Source of the DNA: Myxococcales bacterium
GTDB lineage: Bacteria; Myxococcota; Myxococcia; Myxococcales; Myxococcaceae
Assembly: GCA_030681895.1 (NCBI GenBank)
Contig: JAUXRI010000080.1
Coordinates: forward strand, 1-45,881
Direction: 5' to 3'
DNA length: 45,881 bases
Part shown: positions 44,119-45,881 of the stretch, piece after piece
How the letters are laid out: the number at the start of each line of letters is the position of its first letter
How positions within the stretch are numbered: the stretch's first letter is position 1
Notes under the pieces: generated by a model
What the model saw: only the letters and a program-made list of their open reading frames with translations
The model's database searches: none
Told to the model about the DNA's origin: nothing
Translations under genes and position numbers: made by a program

Positions 44119-45415
44119 GCCCGCACCGCCACACGTCGCCGGGAGCGTGCAGCCGCCACGTCGTGGTGCGCATCAACCCGCAGGTATCGGCGGCCGTCAC
44201 CGGGCCGCACTGGGCTCCGACGCGCATGCAGAACGCCACGTCCGTCTCGCCAGCACAGCCGCAGACGTTGACCGTTCCTCCACCGCCACACGTCGCGGGC
44301 ATCGCGCACGTTCCACACGAGGCCGTTCGCATCTGGCCGCAGCTGTCGGCTGCGGTGACTGACCCGCACGTCTTCCCGAGGCGCGTGCAGAACGCCGTGT
44401 CCGTCTCCGCCGCGCAGGCGCAGACGTTGACCGTCCCTCCACCACCACACGTCGACGGCATGGTGCACGTGCCGCACGAGACCGTGCGTTGAACACCGCA
44501 GGACATCGCCGTGACGGTGCCGCAGGTCGCGTTGAGCCGCGTGCAGATGGCGGTGTCGGATTCCATCGTGCAGCCGCACATGTTGGCCGTGCCGCCGCCA
44601 CCACACGAGTTCGGCGCCGCGCAGCTCCCACAGTCGACGGTCCTCGCCATGCCGCACGCATCGGTCGCGGTGACGGGGCCGCATTGTCTTCCGACGCGGG
44701 TGCAGAACGCCATGTCCGTCTCGGCCGTACACGCGCAGACGTTCGTGGTGCCTCCGCCGCTGCAGACCGCTGGCGCCGTGCACGAGCCGCAGTCCACGCT
44801 GCGCCTCGAGCCACACCTGTCGACAGTGGTGAGGGTGCCGCAGTTCTTCGTGAGCCTGGTGCACAGCGCCGCGTCGGTCTCGGAGCAGCCGCACACGTTG
44901 GGAACGCCACGACCGCCACACGTCTCGACGCCAGCGCAGACGCCGCAGTCGAGCTGGCCGGAACAGCCATCAGACAGGGTGCCGCAGTTCTTCTGTTGCG
45001 CCGCGCACGTCGTCGGAGCGCAGCCACTCGCGTCACCGACGATGGGCACGAGGAGCTCAGGCGCGTTGACGGCGTTGCTGGTGATGACGAGGCGCGCCGC
45101 GTGCGGGCCACGCGCTCTCGGAGCGAACACCACCTCGACCTGCAACGACTCACCACCGGCCAGCTCGCGCGACACGACGGGCGTCGCGAAGAACGCGTCG
45201 TCACCTTGAACCGTGACGCTCGAGAGCAGCACCGCCGACACGCCACGTCCGGTGATGGTGACGGTGCGGGTGCTCCGCGCGCCGGGCTGCAGCGAGCCGA
45301 AGTCGACCGACGTCGGGCTCACCTCGAGCTCCGGCCTCGCCGCCATGGTGGACGTGCCGCCGCAGGTACAGCCAGCGCTGATGAGAGCCACGGCGAGAGG
45401 AGAGAGCAGACGCAT
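43733..45415 (-). CDS. Cys-rich repeat lipoprotein, N-terminal part (frame 1 of a frameshifted gene)
   Basis: Starts at ATG 45415 with a lipoprotein signal (ISAGC, Cys16). Residues about 30-125 form an ASH/choice-of-anchor-D type domain (LEVSPTSVDFGSLQPGARSTRTVTITG, LVITSNAVNAPELLVPIVGDA). An array of Cys-rich units of about 50 residues follows, each with the plan CxCxxETDxAFCTR, CG, D-CG, RTxxCGxC, CGGGGTxNVC; six begin in this frame. At about 44150-44162, where RTxxCGxC is expected, two bases appear to be missing and the frame shifts; everything in this frame after it is nonsense that ends at 43733. The second frame restores the repeat exactly. True mutation, sequencing error and phase variation are all possible. 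Confidence 0.78.
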   Translation of the reverse strand: MRLLSPLAVALISAGCTCGGTSTMAARPELEVSPTSVDFGSLQPGARSTRTVTITGRGVSAVLLSSVTVQGDDAFFATPVVSRELAGGESLQVEVVFAPRARGPHAARLVITSNAVNAPELLVPIVGDASGCAPTTCAAQQKNCGTLSDGCSGQLDCGVCAGVETCGGRGVPNVCGCSETDAALCTRLTKNCGTLTTVDRCGSRRSVDCGSCTAPAVCSGGGTTNVCACTAETDMAFCTRVGRQCGPVTATDACGMARTVDCGSCAAPNSCGGGGTANMCGCTMESDTAICTRLNATCGTVTAMSCGVQRTVSCGTCTMPSTCGGGGTVNVCACAAETDTAFCTRLGKTCGSVTAADSCGQMRTASCGTCAMPATCGGGGTVNVCGCAGETDVAFCMRVGAQCGPVTAADTCGLMRTTTWRLHAPGDVWRCGHGEPLRLCRDGLGVLHAAPEELRAGERDRCVWRGENGRVRSVRRHVDVWRDERLLLYARDESGLLHSDQHGVWKPHRCRQLRHAAHRRLRAVRNVRRAGNDSSARPRRQRHHLGHLDDERHVWRWLGA

Positions 45416-45580
45416 GCCTCTGCCGGACACCGGAACCCGCCATGGAGTGCACGCCTGCATGCCTGGTGACGAACGAGGCCCTGCCGGTTTTGCGTCGTGC
45501 GCGCAGCGTCGAGCGATGGCGAAGGGTTGCAGCGCGCCCGGTAGCTCCTGTCACGTGAGCGCGTTACCGTGCCGCTCGCC

Positions 45581-45881
45581 ATGAGTGCCCTCGACCGCTG
45601 GCTGAAGTTCCGCGACTGGCTCTCCGACGACTTGCTCGGCGGGCCGAAGGTGCTGAAGGCCTCGTGGGTCATCAACGCGCAGAAGGGCGGCACCCTGCCG
45701 TTCGTGCTCGCGCTCATGTGGGCGTATGACTGCTGGACGCCGACCGCGTGGACGTACGCCGCGCTCCACGGCAGCTACGGGCTGTGCTGGCTGCTCAAAG
45801 ACGCCGCCTTCCCCGACCCGAACTGGGAGAAGCGCGTCACCTTCCCGGGCGCGGTGATGATGTGGGCCGGCGCGCTCGCCC
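45581..45881 (+). CDS. Membrane protein, N-terminal part (cut by window end)
   Basis: From ATG 45581 the frame stays open to the last base, giving 100 residues. It has hydrophobic segments around TLPFVLALMWAYDCW, AWTYAALHGSYGLCWLL and PGAVMMWAGALA, with a polar stretch FPDPNWEKRV between the last two. The pattern recalls integral membrane enzymes of the DUF1295/steroid 5-alpha-reductase type, which is a tentative reading. It is divergent from the Cys-rich lipoprotein gene; the 165 bases between starts show no obvious feature. Confidence 0.55.
   Translation, partial: MSALDRWLKFRDWLSDDLLGGPKVLKASWVINAQKGGTLPFVLALMWAYDCWTPTAWTYAALHGSYGLCWLLKDAAFPDPNWEKRVTFPGAVMMWAGALA

Overview
The window looks like a chromosomal segment of a high-GC member of the Myxococcota. 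The evidence is lineage-style rather than phylogenetic: several exported proteins carry Asp-Ala-Gly, Gly-Gly-Ser-Ala-Ala or Gly-rich linkers directly after a signal peptide or lipobox, two proteins end in MYXO-CTERM-like tails (Cys, hydrophobic segment, Arg cluster), there are two PknB-type Ser/Thr kinases, and one protein resembles a family known mainly from Myxococcus. No rRNA, tRNA, CRISPR array, prophage or transposase gene was seen. Coding density is very high, no gene-free stretch exceeds 300 bases, and many genes touch or overlap (ATGA/GTGA couplings, convergent genes sharing stop bases).

Layout. 1-1.3 kb: end of an RND efflux permease coupled to a cytochrome b561. 1.5-3.2 kb: a surface N-acetylmuramoyl-L-alanine amidase. 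3.2-6.9 kb: a possible regulon of a membrane di-iron desaturase, a DUF393 thiol oxidoreductase and a small membrane protein, with near-identical promoter-like blocks in front of two of them, plus an AraC regulator and a secreted metallo-beta-lactamase-fold hydrolase. 6.9-11.1 kb: a beta-helix surface protein sitting between two copies of the tail of a Ser/Thr kinase gene; the kinase is translationally coupled to a sigma factor. 11.2-18.8 kb: a possible TIGR02265-type protein, a GNAT acetyltransferase, a heme-motif lipoprotein, a VOC protein, a candidate transglutaminase-like protein, a glycerate-kinase-like P-loop kinase and a membrane-fused spermidine-synthase-like protein whose 3' end is repeated in tandem. 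19-23.1 kb: two unknown exported proteins, then an ABC-2 exporter pair. 23.2-32.8 kb: a second Ser/Thr kinase, a coiled-coil protein coupled to GlgX, a membrane-anchored unknown, a PHP phosphoesterase, a radical SAM protein, two small unknown proteins and a second GH13 enzyme. 32.9-38.2 kb: an Asp-Ala-Gly lipoprotein, a MASE1 hybrid histidine kinase divergent from an ArsR regulator plus double SRPBCC (AHSA1) protein across a clear palindrome, and QueE. 38-45.9 kb: a lipoprotein gene that runs antisense into queE, several small unknown membrane or exported proteins, an LRR-like protein, an alpha/beta hydrolase, a frameshifted Cys-rich repeat protein, and the start of a membrane protein cut by the window edge.

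Functionally the region mixes signalling (two kinases, hybrid histidine kinase, sigma factor, AraC, ArsR), alpha-glucan metabolism (GlgX and a second GH13 protein), and lineage-specific surface proteins. The best candidates for something undescribed are the repeated promoter block of the desaturase cassette, the duplicated kinase tail around the beta-helix gene, the tandem 3'-end copies after the spermidine-synthase-like gene, and the candidate Cys-His-Asp protein at 14.4-15.6 kb. None of these could be tested by database search here.
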